Assembly (NCBI GenBank): GCA_902786665.1
Contig: CADADN010000005.1
Coordinates: 28,308 to 92,307, forward strand
Source of the DNA: an uncultured Prevotellaceae bacterium
Lineage (GTDB): Bacteria; Bacteroidota; Bacteroidia; Bacteroidales; Bacteroidaceae
DNA: 64,000 bases
Direction: 5' to 3'
Shown: positions 8,090-15,790 of the stretch, piece after piece
Position numbering within the stretch: position 1 is the stretch's first letter
How the letters are laid out: the number at the start of each line of letters is the position of its first letter
Program-made: the position numbers and the translations under genes
Notes under the pieces: model-generated
What the model saw: only the letters and a program-made list of their open reading frames with translations
Databases searched by the model: none
Told to the model about the DNA's origin: nothing

Positions 8090-8970
8090 TTGTTAGCAAT
8101 TTTATCGGCACTGATGGCTATTCTTATTAAATAATTATAGTCTGTACCATTATGATGAAAACTCCTCGACCATTTTCCTTTTCCTACATTATAAGAACGT
8201 TCAACGTGTTTCTTCCCCATAGCAGGCCCTTGTGGATTAGTTTGTTCAATATCACTATACTTTCCCCAAAAATCTGAACACCATTCATAATACTTAGCAG
8301 TACCAAACAGGACATCTGCAAAATCCATTAGTGAACAGTATTCCCATTCTGCTTCAGTGCACAATCTAAATGGCAAATTAGTACTATTAGCTATTGCCTT
8401 TACAATCTCATCTGCCTGCTTCCATTTATTTGCATGATATGTTGAATTAGGAGATTCTAAGTTTGGTTTCTTTTTAATCAAATTATTAACCTGTCCTCTT
8501 GTAATACAATCATTGCTTACATAAAAAGAGGACAAATGAACAAGATGCAAGGGCTCGCTATCCATAGACACACTATGCCTTCCATCAAAACCCATTATAA
8601 ACGACCCACCTCTTACCAATCTCAATTCCATTTCTTTTCCTCCAATCAAAATGGTTACTATTTCTGGATAATCATTAAGGTCAGTGATAATATAATTACC
8701 ATATTTCTTTTCAAGTTTTTTCTTATCAGTAGCACCTTCTTTTGAGTCAGAAGAAAGTAAAGCTCCAATAGTTTCTATACTTGACACATCATTCATTGAC
8801 ACTTTGGTTTCAACTCCAGAGACATCCATTTTTACATAATCTGTCGGAATCAACTCCTTCAAATCTCCTGTAATGGTCAAACCAGATTTTAATGTAACCT
8901 TAACCTGTGAATTCTGACAAAAGCTTACAATACTATATAGCAAGAAAAGAAATGTAAAAAAATATTTCAT
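8086..8970 (-). CDS. exported formylglycine-enzyme-fold (SUMF1-like) protein, copy b
   Basis: 294 residues with a signal peptide (about 1-19, ending SFC-QN). Residues 20-70 form a small beta domain (VKVTLKSGLTITGDLKELIP) seen in other Bacteroidota surface proteins. Residues about 100-290 match the FGE-sulfatase fold: GGSFIMG, FRLCTEAEWEY and YYEWCSDFWG. The C-terminal cysteine pair of true formylglycine-generating enzymes is not present, so catalysis by that route is doubtful. Its paralog is at 12465-13346, with near-identical first 70 residues. It lies inside the biosynthetic operon, coupled to a ketosynthase, which suggests a role in handling or anchoring the product outside the inner membrane; that is inference. 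Confidence 0.85.
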   Translation of the reverse strand: MKYFFTFLFLLYSIVSFCQNSQVKVTLKSGLTITGDLKELIPTDYVKMDVSGVETKVSMNDVSSIETIGALLSSDSKEGATDKKKLEKKYGNYIITDLNDYPEIVTILIGGKEMELRLVRGGSFIMGFDGRHSVSMDSEPLHLVHLSSFYVSNDCITRGQVNNLIKKKPNLESPNSTYHANKWKQADEIVKAIANSTNLPFRLCTEAEWEYCSLMDFADVLFGTAKYYEWCSDFWGKYSDIEQTNPQGPAMGKKHVERSYNVGKGKWSRSFHHNGTDYNYLIRIAISADKIANK

Positions 8971-9008
8971 AGCAGTTCTATTTAAGTGTAAAATCCTCTA
9001 TGGACAAA

Positions 9009-9920
9009 TCATCCTTGCTTCTTGTATTCGCTAACGCCGTTAGACGATGACCAAAATTCATAAAAATTATACCATTGTGTAGGATACTTTTTAATCATAC
9101 GTTCCAATTCTCCCTTGTATTTTTCAGACAATTCCTCTATCTGCTCTTTTCTGGATGCAGATTTGTCGTAGGTTAACGGAGTGATATAAATCTTATAAGA
9201 CTTCAATGACACCTTCATTACATTTACAGCCAGCACATCGAGACCGCGCATTGTTGCTATGCTAAAAGGTCCCAATGGAAAATCTGCAGTTGCCCCTAGA
9301 AAAACTTTTGATATGGTTTTCTTAGAACCAAAAATCCTATCTGCTGGCATACTGACAATTTCACCATTCTGAAGTGCATTATTGATTACAAATAGGTGGC
9401 TCATATCATTTTTTATAGGAATCATACGAATATTGGAATCAGCAAACATTTTGTTCCTATTATTCATCACAGATTCCTTCTCGCCATAAAAAACTAGTGC
9501 ATTAAAAGGCTTGTTTTCTGCAACAAGAGTATAACCTGCGATTTCATAGTTGCCAATATGAGAACTCATTATGACAAATCCTTTATCAGCATCATTAAGT
9601 TTCGTATAATACTCATACCCTTCAAGCTCAACTTTGAACTTTTTACCTGAGTACATAGCAAATTTGTCAATTACGACCTGACTGAACAAACAATGATTTA
9701 CATATGTTAGCCAAAAAGCTTTTAGCGACGATAGACCATGGCGATTCCTAAAATACCGATAAGCGATGCCATAACTTGGATTCAAAATCAAACAAACTGG
9801 TACGATAAACACCGATGCAAAGGCATACCATATCCTCACGTCTGTATGTTTTAGAATACGAATGAGCCATTTATGCATCCATCCGTTTCCATAAGTCGTA
9901 CCAACCCATTCTTTATCCAT
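9009..9920 (-). CDS. LpxL/HtrB-like acyltransferase (copy 2)
   Basis: 303 residues, paralogous to 5856-6737 from the start (VGTTYGNGWMHK versus EGTTYGNEWMHR). It has a membrane segment at about 30-52 and the H-x4-E motif in SSHIGNYEIAGY. The gene is A+T-richer than copy 1. It sits directly after the damaged carrier-protein remnant and the second methyltransferase, so the set appears to be a diverged duplication with its own acyl or acceptor preference. Confidence 0.9.
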   Translation of the reverse strand: MDKEWVGTTYGNGWMHKWLIRILKHTDVRIWYAFASVFIVPVCLILNPSYGIAYRYFRNRHGLSSLKAFWLTYVNHCLFSQVVIDKFAMYSGKKFKVELEGYEYYTKLNDADKGFVIMSSHIGNYEIAGYTLVAENKPFNALVFYGEKESVMNNRNKMFADSNIRMIPIKNDMSHLFVINNALQNGEIVSMPADRIFGSKKTISKVFLGATADFPLGPFSIATMRGLDVLAVNVMKVSLKSYKIYITPLTYDKSASRKEQIEELSEKYKGELERMIKKYPTQWYNFYEFWSSSNGVSEYKKQG

Positions 9921-9929
9921 CCAACTATT

Positions 9930-10097
9930 TTATTTCACTTTCAATGGAATCAATCTTTCGATGTGTGACACAAAGTCAAAAATGTTGATGCCAATATCAT
10001 TCTTCAACTTTGCATTATCAAAAATCTTTTCCTCCTCAAATTCTAGGTCTTCAACAAGAAAACACCTAATTATATTTTCAATTTCTAGTCTTGCCAA
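9930..10097 (-). pseudogene. acyl carrier protein remnant lacking the phosphopantetheine serine
   Basis: Reading the minus strand from a TTG at 10097 gives 55 residues before TAA. The first 37 align with the intact carrier protein at 4177-4419 (LARLEIENII... VEDLEFEEEK... LKNDIGI versus MTRQEIEEKV... LDDLEIEEEN... LKEDIGI). After DIGI the frame jumps to NIFDFVSHIERLI, which looks like the carrier protein's last helix. An internal deletion has therefore removed helix II with the DSL serine. The ATG is also changed to TTG. It lies between the second methyltransferase and the second acyltransferase, the position expected for a copied carrier gene. Confidence 0.82.
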
Positions 10098-10120
10098 ATA
10101 GAACGTAAAAAATACACCAT

Positions 10121-11221
10121 TTAAATTTTACATACAATGATTGAGTGCCCTTGACCTAAATTGTCATAGATATGTTCTATTTCCAATCCAGCTTGATTAA
10201 TACAGAATTCCAAATCTTCAGTATTATACATTTTAGAATTGCCGTTCGCAAGGGCAGTAAAATAAAGACTTGTCATCGTTAGGCAAAAAGCAGCGGGTTC
10301 GAAACGTTGCCTATCCCATAATGTCTCCATAATAAATACACGAGTTTTTTTAGACATAAGTGTTCGTACCCGTTCAAGAATAGAGACAATCTCTTTCATA
10401 CTGAAACAATCAAGAAACTGACTCATCCATATGCCATCCAATCCTTTTTCGGGCTGCGGCCATACTGATTGCTCATCAAGGATGTTTATTCCATAGCCAC
10501 TGATTCTATCACGACCTTTATGTTTTTTGATATTCTGTCGCATCATTTCCACTTGTTGGGGAAGATCCAAAATAGTAACTCTTACATCCTTGTCGTAATC
10601 AACACATTGCAATGCCCATTTTCCGGTATTGCCTCCAATGTCATAAAGATACCTCACGTGATGTTCATCAAAGATGATTCTCAATGCTTCATAGAAAGAA
10701 GAGTCACTATAAAAATGATCAAAGTCAAACCAACTTTTTTGGACTTGTTTTGGCAAGCTGGATAATCCTTCATAAATAGTTGGCCAAGAGCCAAAATGTT
10801 TTAATCCCCATGGTTTACCATTGAGAAATGATTCTTCAAGATGGAACCATCCTTCATAATTTACATTATGGTTGAAATCAATATTCACACGTGTTGCAGG
10901 ATCATTAAGTAAGAACCAACCTGTTTTTGATAATGAAAACCGATCAGTTTCAAGGTTTACAAGAATTAGCCCTATACAAAGAGATGCTTCAAGTAAACAT
11001 TTGACAGTATAATCCGACAATTCTGTTTTTTTGACAATTTCGTCTTTTGTTAGTCCATCATTAGAATCCCGGATTAAGTCAAGTATGCCAAACTTTATCA
11101 TTAAACGGGAAGCTTGAAATATAGCAGGCCCCCATGCAATAAACTCAGCCAGCCTTTGAGCATCTCGGGCTGACAGAGATTCTTTTGTATATTTATCTGC
11201 TAATGATGGTGATAATTTCAT
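10121..11221 (-). CDS. SAM-dependent methyltransferase (copy 2)
   Basis: 366 residues, closely paralogous to 4705-5811 along its length: the same dimerisation helix FQASRLMIKFGILDLI, glycine loop YDIGGNTGKWALQ, and C-terminus GQGHSIIVCK. The ends of the proteins match, so both are full length. Retention of an intact second copy next to a dead carrier protein suggests a second methylation position or substrate rather than simple redundancy. It starts one base after the stop of the upstream exported gene, so it is firmly in the operon. Confidence 0.9.
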   Translation of the reverse strand: MKLSPSLADKYTKESLSARDAQRLAEFIAWGPAIFQASRLMIKFGILDLIRDSNDGLTKDEIVKKTELSDYTVKCLLEASLCIGLILVNLETDRFSLSKTGWFLLNDPATRVNIDFNHNVNYEGWFHLEESFLNGKPWGLKHFGSWPTIYEGLSSLPKQVQKSWFDFDHFYSDSSFYEALRIIFDEHHVRYLYDIGGNTGKWALQCVDYDKDVRVTILDLPQQVEMMRQNIKKHKGRDRISGYGINILDEQSVWPQPEKGLDGIWMSQFLDCFSMKEIVSILERVRTLMSKKTRVFIMETLWDRQRFEPAAFCLTMTSLYFTALANGNSKMYNTEDLEFCINQAGLEIEHIYDNLGQGHSIIVCKI

Positions 11222-11222
11222 C

Positions 11223-11735
11223 CTAATTTGTCTTTACTATTTTAGAACCTAAATCTTCCATAGATTCCTTAAAACTATCAAAGACTAAGAAATCACGACC
11301 GCCTTTAAATTCCTTCACATCATACTTGCAGATGACTTCTCCTGTTTTTCTATCAGTAACAGTGATTTCAGCCCATATCTTATGCTTATTTCCTGGAATA
11401 GTACTCATAACACTGTAAAACTTATCAAAATTCGAAAAGTTCACTGTCATTAAATAATCGGACTCCCCCTTTACTATCTTTACTTTCTTGCTCGACTTAT
11501 TAAAACCTTCAATAAAACAGACTTCACCATTTTCAACGTAGGATTGATATTCATCTTTCCATTGTTCTTTAACAGGAATCCTATTGTCCCATTTTGCGTT
11601 ATCCCAGTTGAAAACCACACTTATAGTACCTTCCTTTTTCATAAAGGAGGCTTTGCCCTGGGTTATTTTAATTCCACCTGCAAAGGCAATCAATGTAAAC
11701 ATTGCTATACAAAAAGTCAAATATAATCTTTTCAT
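11223..11735 (-). CDS. exported protein of unknown function (operon, small)
   Basis: 170 residues with a signal peptide (about 1-19, ALIAFAGG region). No known family recognised. The mature part is beta-rich and polar: GKASFMKKEGTISVVFNW, a Lys-rich middle, then DRKTGEVICKYDV. It resembles in layout the next gene upstream (11790-12323): both open with a hydrophobic leader, a K-x-x-S-x-x-K start, a phi-phi-D/N-x-S/D strand pattern and a central acidic-tryptophan section. The two may be diverged duplicates. The gene abuts the methyltransferase gene (one base apart). Confidence 0.75.
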   Translation of the reverse strand: MKRLYLTFCIAMFTLIAFAGGIKITQGKASFMKKEGTISVVFNWDNAKWDNRIPVKEQWKDEYQSYVENGEVCFIEGFNKSSKKVKIVKGESDYLMTVNFSNFDKFYSVMSTIPGNKHKIWAEITVTDRKTGEVICKYDVKEFKGGRDFLVFDSFKESMEDLGSKIVKTN

Positions 11736-11789
11736 TTCAATAAAAAAAATTTTAAGCTATATAACAAATAGTTTATGTGTAAAACAAAA

Positions 11790-12323
11790 TTATTGAGCAA
11801 GATACTCTGATTTTATAATGTTGCCTAATGAGCGTCCTGTCAAATATGCCCATGTCTTAATCCTGGCAAGTTTTGAACCTGGAAGGATGGGAGGTTCGGA
11901 ACCACCATTTACATTATTCACACTAAAGATAACAGTGCCATTCTTATCCACTATGACCACATCACAATAGACATTGCCCATATCAGAGATGGTCTTGACT
12001 GTCACTTTCATCGTATACTCAGAATCCGGGTATGAACCTACTCTGAGCATATCACTAAGCTTGTTGTTGACACCTTTTTGAAATCTACCAACAATCGTAG
12101 GTTGGTCCTTTTTCCAATCTTTCTCATAATTGGAGAATTCTGTCTCATTCATACCCATAATAGTAGCCTTCGAAAAGTCTATCACTAAGTTGATTTTGGA
12201 ACCAGGCTTTACAGCAGACATCTTATTTACAGTAACAACCTGTGCATCAACAATCATGAATATGGAGCACAGCAATGCAAGCAATATATACCTGCGATTG
12301 TAACGACATTCACTTTTTTTCAT
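11790..12323 (-). CDS. exported protein of unknown function (operon, larger)
   Basis: I take ATG 12323 as the start (MKKSECRYN), giving 177 residues; an in-frame upstream ATG at 12371 would add 16 residues before the signal peptide and is less likely. The leader is YILLALLCSIFMIVDA. The mature part has alternating hydrophobic strands (SKINLVIDFSKATIMGM, TMKVTVKTISDMGNVYCDVVIVD) and no motif I recognise. It is probably periplasmic or outer-membrane attached. It is separated from its neighbours by short A+T-rich gaps. Confidence 0.72.
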   Translation of the reverse strand: MKKSECRYNRRYILLALLCSIFMIVDAQVVTVNKMSAVKPGSKINLVIDFSKATIMGMNETEFSNYEKDWKKDQPTIVGRFQKGVNNKLSDMLRVGSYPDSEYTMKVTVKTISDMGNVYCDVVIVDKNGTVIFSVNNVNGGSEPPILPGSKLARIKTWAYLTGRSLGNIIKSEYLAQ

Positions 12324-12464
12324 ACTATTCAATTTTTCAAATGTTTGACAAATATTTAAATTTGATATCACACAGCATTCTTAGTCTATATGATAAAATC
12401 ATTCTTAATTCTTCAATTATTGAAGAGAGTCCACATTTCCATCACTGTTACTATTATTTTAGAT

Positions 12465-13346
12465 TCATTTGTTTGTTATTTCATCTGCACTGATGGCTAT
12501 TCTTATACCATAATGAGAGTAGTGGGGTTTATCAAACTTCCTCTGCCATCTATTCCTACCAATATTGAAAGAACGGAAGACATGTTTCTTTCCTGTAGCC
12601 GGCCCTTGAGGGTTTGTTTGTTCAACCAAATTATACTCCCCATAAAAATCCGAGCACCATTCGTAATATTCCTCAGACCCATATAGTTTTTCTGAGAAAT
12701 CCATTAATGAATAATATTCCCATTCAGCTTCAGTACATAATCTATACTTTTTGTTGCTTTGAGCTACAATTGCTTTTATGACTTCATTAGCTTGATCCCA
12801 TTTGTCAGCAAAAAAAGGAATATTGGGTTTCTTAATTTTAAGATCCTTATTCAACAAGGCATTCACTTGTTCTCTTGTTATATGGTCTAAACTAATATAA
12901 AAAGAAGACAAATTGACTTGATGTAATGGTTCACTTTCCATAGCTAAACTATGTCTTCCATCATAACCCATAATAAAGGAACCTCCTCTTACCAATTTCA
13001 TCTCCATTTCTCTTCCTCCTATCTGAACTTTGATAGTATCAGGATAGTCCTTTTTATCAGTAATGATATAATTCCCTGAAACCATATCAAGTTTCTTAGT
13101 ATCTGAAGCATCTTCTTTGGGGCTAGATGCAGGTAAAACTTCAATAGTTTCTATACTTGCTACATCACTCATTGGCACCTTAGTTTCAACTCCAGAAACA
13201 TCCATTTTTACATAATCCGTCGGAACCAACTCCTTCAAGCCACCTGTAATGGTCAAACCTGATTTTAATGTGACCTTAACCTGTGAATTCTGACAGAACC
13301 CAGCTAAAGCAAACAACAAAAGAAAGAATGTCAACAGATATTTCAT
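12465..13346 (-). CDS. exported formylglycine-enzyme-fold (SUMF1-like) protein, copy a
   Basis: 293 residues with a signal peptide (about 1-19), the same short beta domain as its paralog at 8086-8970 (VKVTLKSGLTITGGLKELVP), and the FGE-sulfatase fold (GGSFIMGYDGRHS, YRLCTEAEWEYYS, YYEWCSDFYGEY). The paired C-terminal cysteines of authentic formylglycine-generating enzymes are missing. The two paralogs flank the block of two unknown exported genes, methyltransferase 2, the carrier remnant and acyltransferase 2, in direct orientation. A duplication bounded by these genes is therefore plausible. Confidence 0.85.
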   Translation of the reverse strand: MKYLLTFFLLLFALAGFCQNSQVKVTLKSGLTITGGLKELVPTDYVKMDVSGVETKVPMSDVASIETIEVLPASSPKEDASDTKKLDMVSGNYIITDKKDYPDTIKVQIGGREMEMKLVRGGSFIMGYDGRHSLAMESEPLHQVNLSSFYISLDHITREQVNALLNKDLKIKKPNIPFFADKWDQANEVIKAIVAQSNKKYRLCTEAEWEYYSLMDFSEKLYGSEEYYEWCSDFYGEYNLVEQTNPQGPATGKKHVFRSFNIGRNRWQRKFDKPHYSHYGIRIAISADEITNK

Positions 13347-13563
13347 GGCTTTATATGTAATTTGAATTTTTAATGGTAATTATGCATCCAACAGTAAAAC
13401 AATACACAAGCTCGACTTTATTGCTTGGCTCGTTCAAGAAAAAAATCATTAGTTACTACACGATATAAAAACAGCAAAAAAATCACAAACAATTATATGC
13501 CTATTATATGATAATTATATATTAAATAACCATTTACGCTGTTTTGTTGGGCATTAATGTAGG

Positions 13564-14295
13564 TTATGTGTATAAGCCTCCGTTGATGTTGATGACCTCG
13601 CCGGTGATATAAGCGGCTTCGTCGGAAAGTAGGAATTTGACCAATGCAGCCACTTCCTCTGGTTTTCCGAATCTCTTCATCGGAACCAGTTGTCTTAATT
13701 CGTCTTGAGGCAACTCTTTCGTCATATCGGTGTCAATGAACCCCGGTGCAACGGCATTGACGGTGACGTTTCTTGAAGCCACCTCCAGCGCAAGAGCCTT
13801 TGTGGCACCGATGAGAGCAGCCTTTGCAGCGCTGTAGTTGACTTGCCCCTGCATGCCTTTCAATCCCGACAAGGACGACATGTTGACAATTCGTCCACCA
13901 TGCTTGCGTTGCATCATCTTGGGCAAGAGTTTGCGTGTCACGTAAAAAAAGCCGTTCAATGAAGTGTTGATGACAGCATGCCAATCCTGGTCGGGCATCA
14001 TGAACATGACATTGTCTTGCCTAATGCCGGCATTATTCACCAAGAAAGCAATGTAATCATAGGGATGTTCTTCTTGCCATCCATCGAGTGACGCTTCCAC
14101 TTCGGCAGCATTTCCCACATCAAACCGCATGAGTTCCGCACATCCACCGAGGCTTTCTATTTCGGATTTCACTTGAATTGCCGCAGCCTCATTGGAACGG
14201 TAATTGATGATTACGGGAATCCCCATCTTTGCTATTTCCACGCAAATGGCTTTTCCCAACCCCCTGGAACCTCCAGTAACAAGAGCGAATTTCAT
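13564..14295 (-). CDS. 3-oxoacyl-ACP reductase, FabG/ApeQ-like SDR
   Basis: 243 residues from ATG 14295 (MKFALVTGG); an upstream in-frame start would overlap the NusG-like gene. NAD(P)-binding TGGSRGLGKAI near residue 7-17, NNAG, catalytic Ser in NMSSLSG and YSAAKAAL carrying Tyr and Lys: a complete short-chain dehydrogenase active site. The end INGGLYT is typical of FabG. It reduces the 3-ketoacyl-ACP made by the ketosynthases. It lies 13 bases after the NusG-like gene, so it is the second gene of the operon; a 217-base A+T-rich gap with no gene follows it. Confidence 0.94.
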   Translation of the reverse strand: MKFALVTGGSRGLGKAICVEIAKMGIPVIINYRSNEAAAIQVKSEIESLGGCAELMRFDVGNAAEVEASLDGWQEEHPYDYIAFLVNNAGIRQDNVMFMMPDQDWHAVINTSLNGFFYVTRKLLPKMMQRKHGGRIVNMSSLSGLKGMQGQVNYSAAKAALIGATKALALEVASRNVTVNAVAPGFIDTDMTKELPQDELRQLVPMKRFGKPEEVAALVKFLLSDEAAYITGEVININGGLYT

Positions 14296-14308
14296 AATCC
14301 GATGATTG

Positions 14309-15193
14309 TTAAGTATTTGTAGAACTTGTTTCAATTTTTTCGATGAAAGCTGTTGGGATGTATGCCGTGGCCACCAGTCCGATATTAGAGAGGCTCAAGA
14401 TCACTCTCTGCTGTCCGGCAACCCTTGCCACCCTTCCTTCCACACCTCGAAACAATCCGTCTGTCACCTTCACCACATCTCCACTCTTGTAATGACATTG
14501 AGACTCGTTAACAAACATCAAGTGCTCATTATGGTGGTATGTGGCAAGAATAAACCTCATCATTTCAGCATCAGAAATCGTGAGAGGAGGATTCTTCCTA
14601 CTTTCATCAAACTCAAAATGGTTGTAATAGTAGCTGAGGAATGAAAGAGCAGGTGTGTTGTTGACATACTCATTGGCTTTCTCCTCGGATGTATAAGCAA
14701 AAACGAGGTTGGGAATGAGAGGTACCAACACTTTTTTCCTTTTTCCATGATATAGTTTTTGCACATAGCGCCTGGCGACGTAAGCATAAGTGCCATCATT
14801 GATCATCACTTCGGAAGCCCTATCCACTCTTCCATAAGAAGCCCTGAAAACAAACCATTTCTTACCTTCTTCTTGGGCATACCCTACCGACACCCCAGTT
14901 TTTGAGCTTTTCGCTTCGGGGAGGACATCAGGGGTAAGCCTGGTGCTTGGAGGCATTTCGTCGCCTCCACGAATGTCCACATTAGACAATGTGTTCATAT
15001 CGGACAAGTTCATGCATTTGAATGATTCAATGCAAGTACGAAAGGCGTATTGGCTGTTGTCCATTCCACGTGCCAGAACCATTGAATTGCACATCGCTGT
15101 TGAACAGACAAGATTAGTGTCCACGCCGATATGTAAGCTACATCGCTCCAAAAATCGCCAAGGCGACATTGGATAACGAGTAGGGATTAGCAT
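14309..15193 (-). CDS. NusG-family specialised antiterminator (UpxY-like)
   Basis: 294 residues if started at ATG 15193. The NGN domain begins at about residue 110 (KKWFVFRASYGRVDRA) and the KOW domain is near the C-terminus (YKSGDVVKVTDGLFRGVEGRVARV). The first 110 residues have no recognised domain, so a later start is possible. In Bacteroides, UpxY proteins encoded first in long operons let RNA polymerase read through them; a NusG paralog (LoaP) does this for antibiotic operons in Bacillus. This gene heads an operon of more than 14 kb, so operon-specific read-through is the likely role. Confidence 0.85.
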   Translation of the reverse strand: MLIPTRYPMSPWRFLERCSLHIGVDTNLVCSTAMCNSMVLARGMDNSQYAFRTCIESFKCMNLSDMNTLSNVDIRGGDEMPPSTRLTPDVLPEAKSSKTGVSVGYAQEEGKKWFVFRASYGRVDRASEVMINDGTYAYVARRYVQKLYHGKRKKVLVPLIPNLVFAYTSEEKANEYVNNTPALSFLSYYYNHFEFDESRKNPPLTISDAEMMRFILATYHHNEHLMFVNESQCHYKSGDVVKVTDGLFRGVEGRVARVAGQQRVILSLSNIGLVATAYIPTAFIEKIETSSTNT

Positions 15194-15790
15194 ACCTCAC
15201 GGACAACTACCATAGCTCAGTTCAAGACAGCAATCGTTGGATTTTCAAGATTTGGCACGTCTTAAACAAAACGCTTGTCAACGCCTTTCTTATGTCCTTT
15301 TCTGCTACCGCTCCATACTTAACAAGAGGATGTCTTAACCGACAAAACACTAATTTTATATGAACTGCCTTGTCTCAAATCAATGCTTACAGCAGAAATT
15401 TTCAACAAAATATGCAGAAAACGGTGCAAAATTACAACAAAAAAACGGATATGGCAAAATTATAGTTGTTTTTTAATCATTTTGGAGATGGTTGCCAAAA
15501 TTTAACAATGGGAAACGCCATTTTTACTGTTTTTGACAATAGCATGTATCTTCCATCCATCAATTATTCCATTGAGAAAGTGGTGAAAAATCGTTCCCTA
15601 CTGCCCAAAAAACTTCTTGTATTACCATAAATCCAACAATAAATGGTAATTTTGCAGCCGGATAAGGACAATGCCCATCAATGCAAACCATTTCGAGGAA
15701 ACCATATATGCTGTCGGTCTTCGCCATTACAACAACAATGGCATTGATTGCAGGCTCAACAGTGAAACACGAACTTGACAAGATAAAGAT
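15194..15790. other. divergent intergenic region
   Basis: This 597-base gap separates the minus-strand operon from the plus-strand peptidase gene. It carries the operon promoter (15427-15458). For the plus strand there is a -7-like TAATTTTG at 15647-15654, overlapped by an inverted repeat ATTACCAT (15621-15628) / ATGGTAAT (15643-15650) that could be an operator. No -33 at proper spacing is seen for that plus-strand site. No coding sequence is evident. Confidence 0.6.
15427..15458 (-). promoter_or_regulatory. promoter of the biosynthetic operon
   Basis: On the minus strand a -33 TTTG (15455-15458) is followed after exactly 20 bases by a -7 TAATTTTG (15427-15434). This matches the Bacteroidota consensus. 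Transcription would start near 15420, leaving a leader of about 225 bases before ATG 15193, long enough for an antitermination or recruitment element. Confidence 0.7.
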
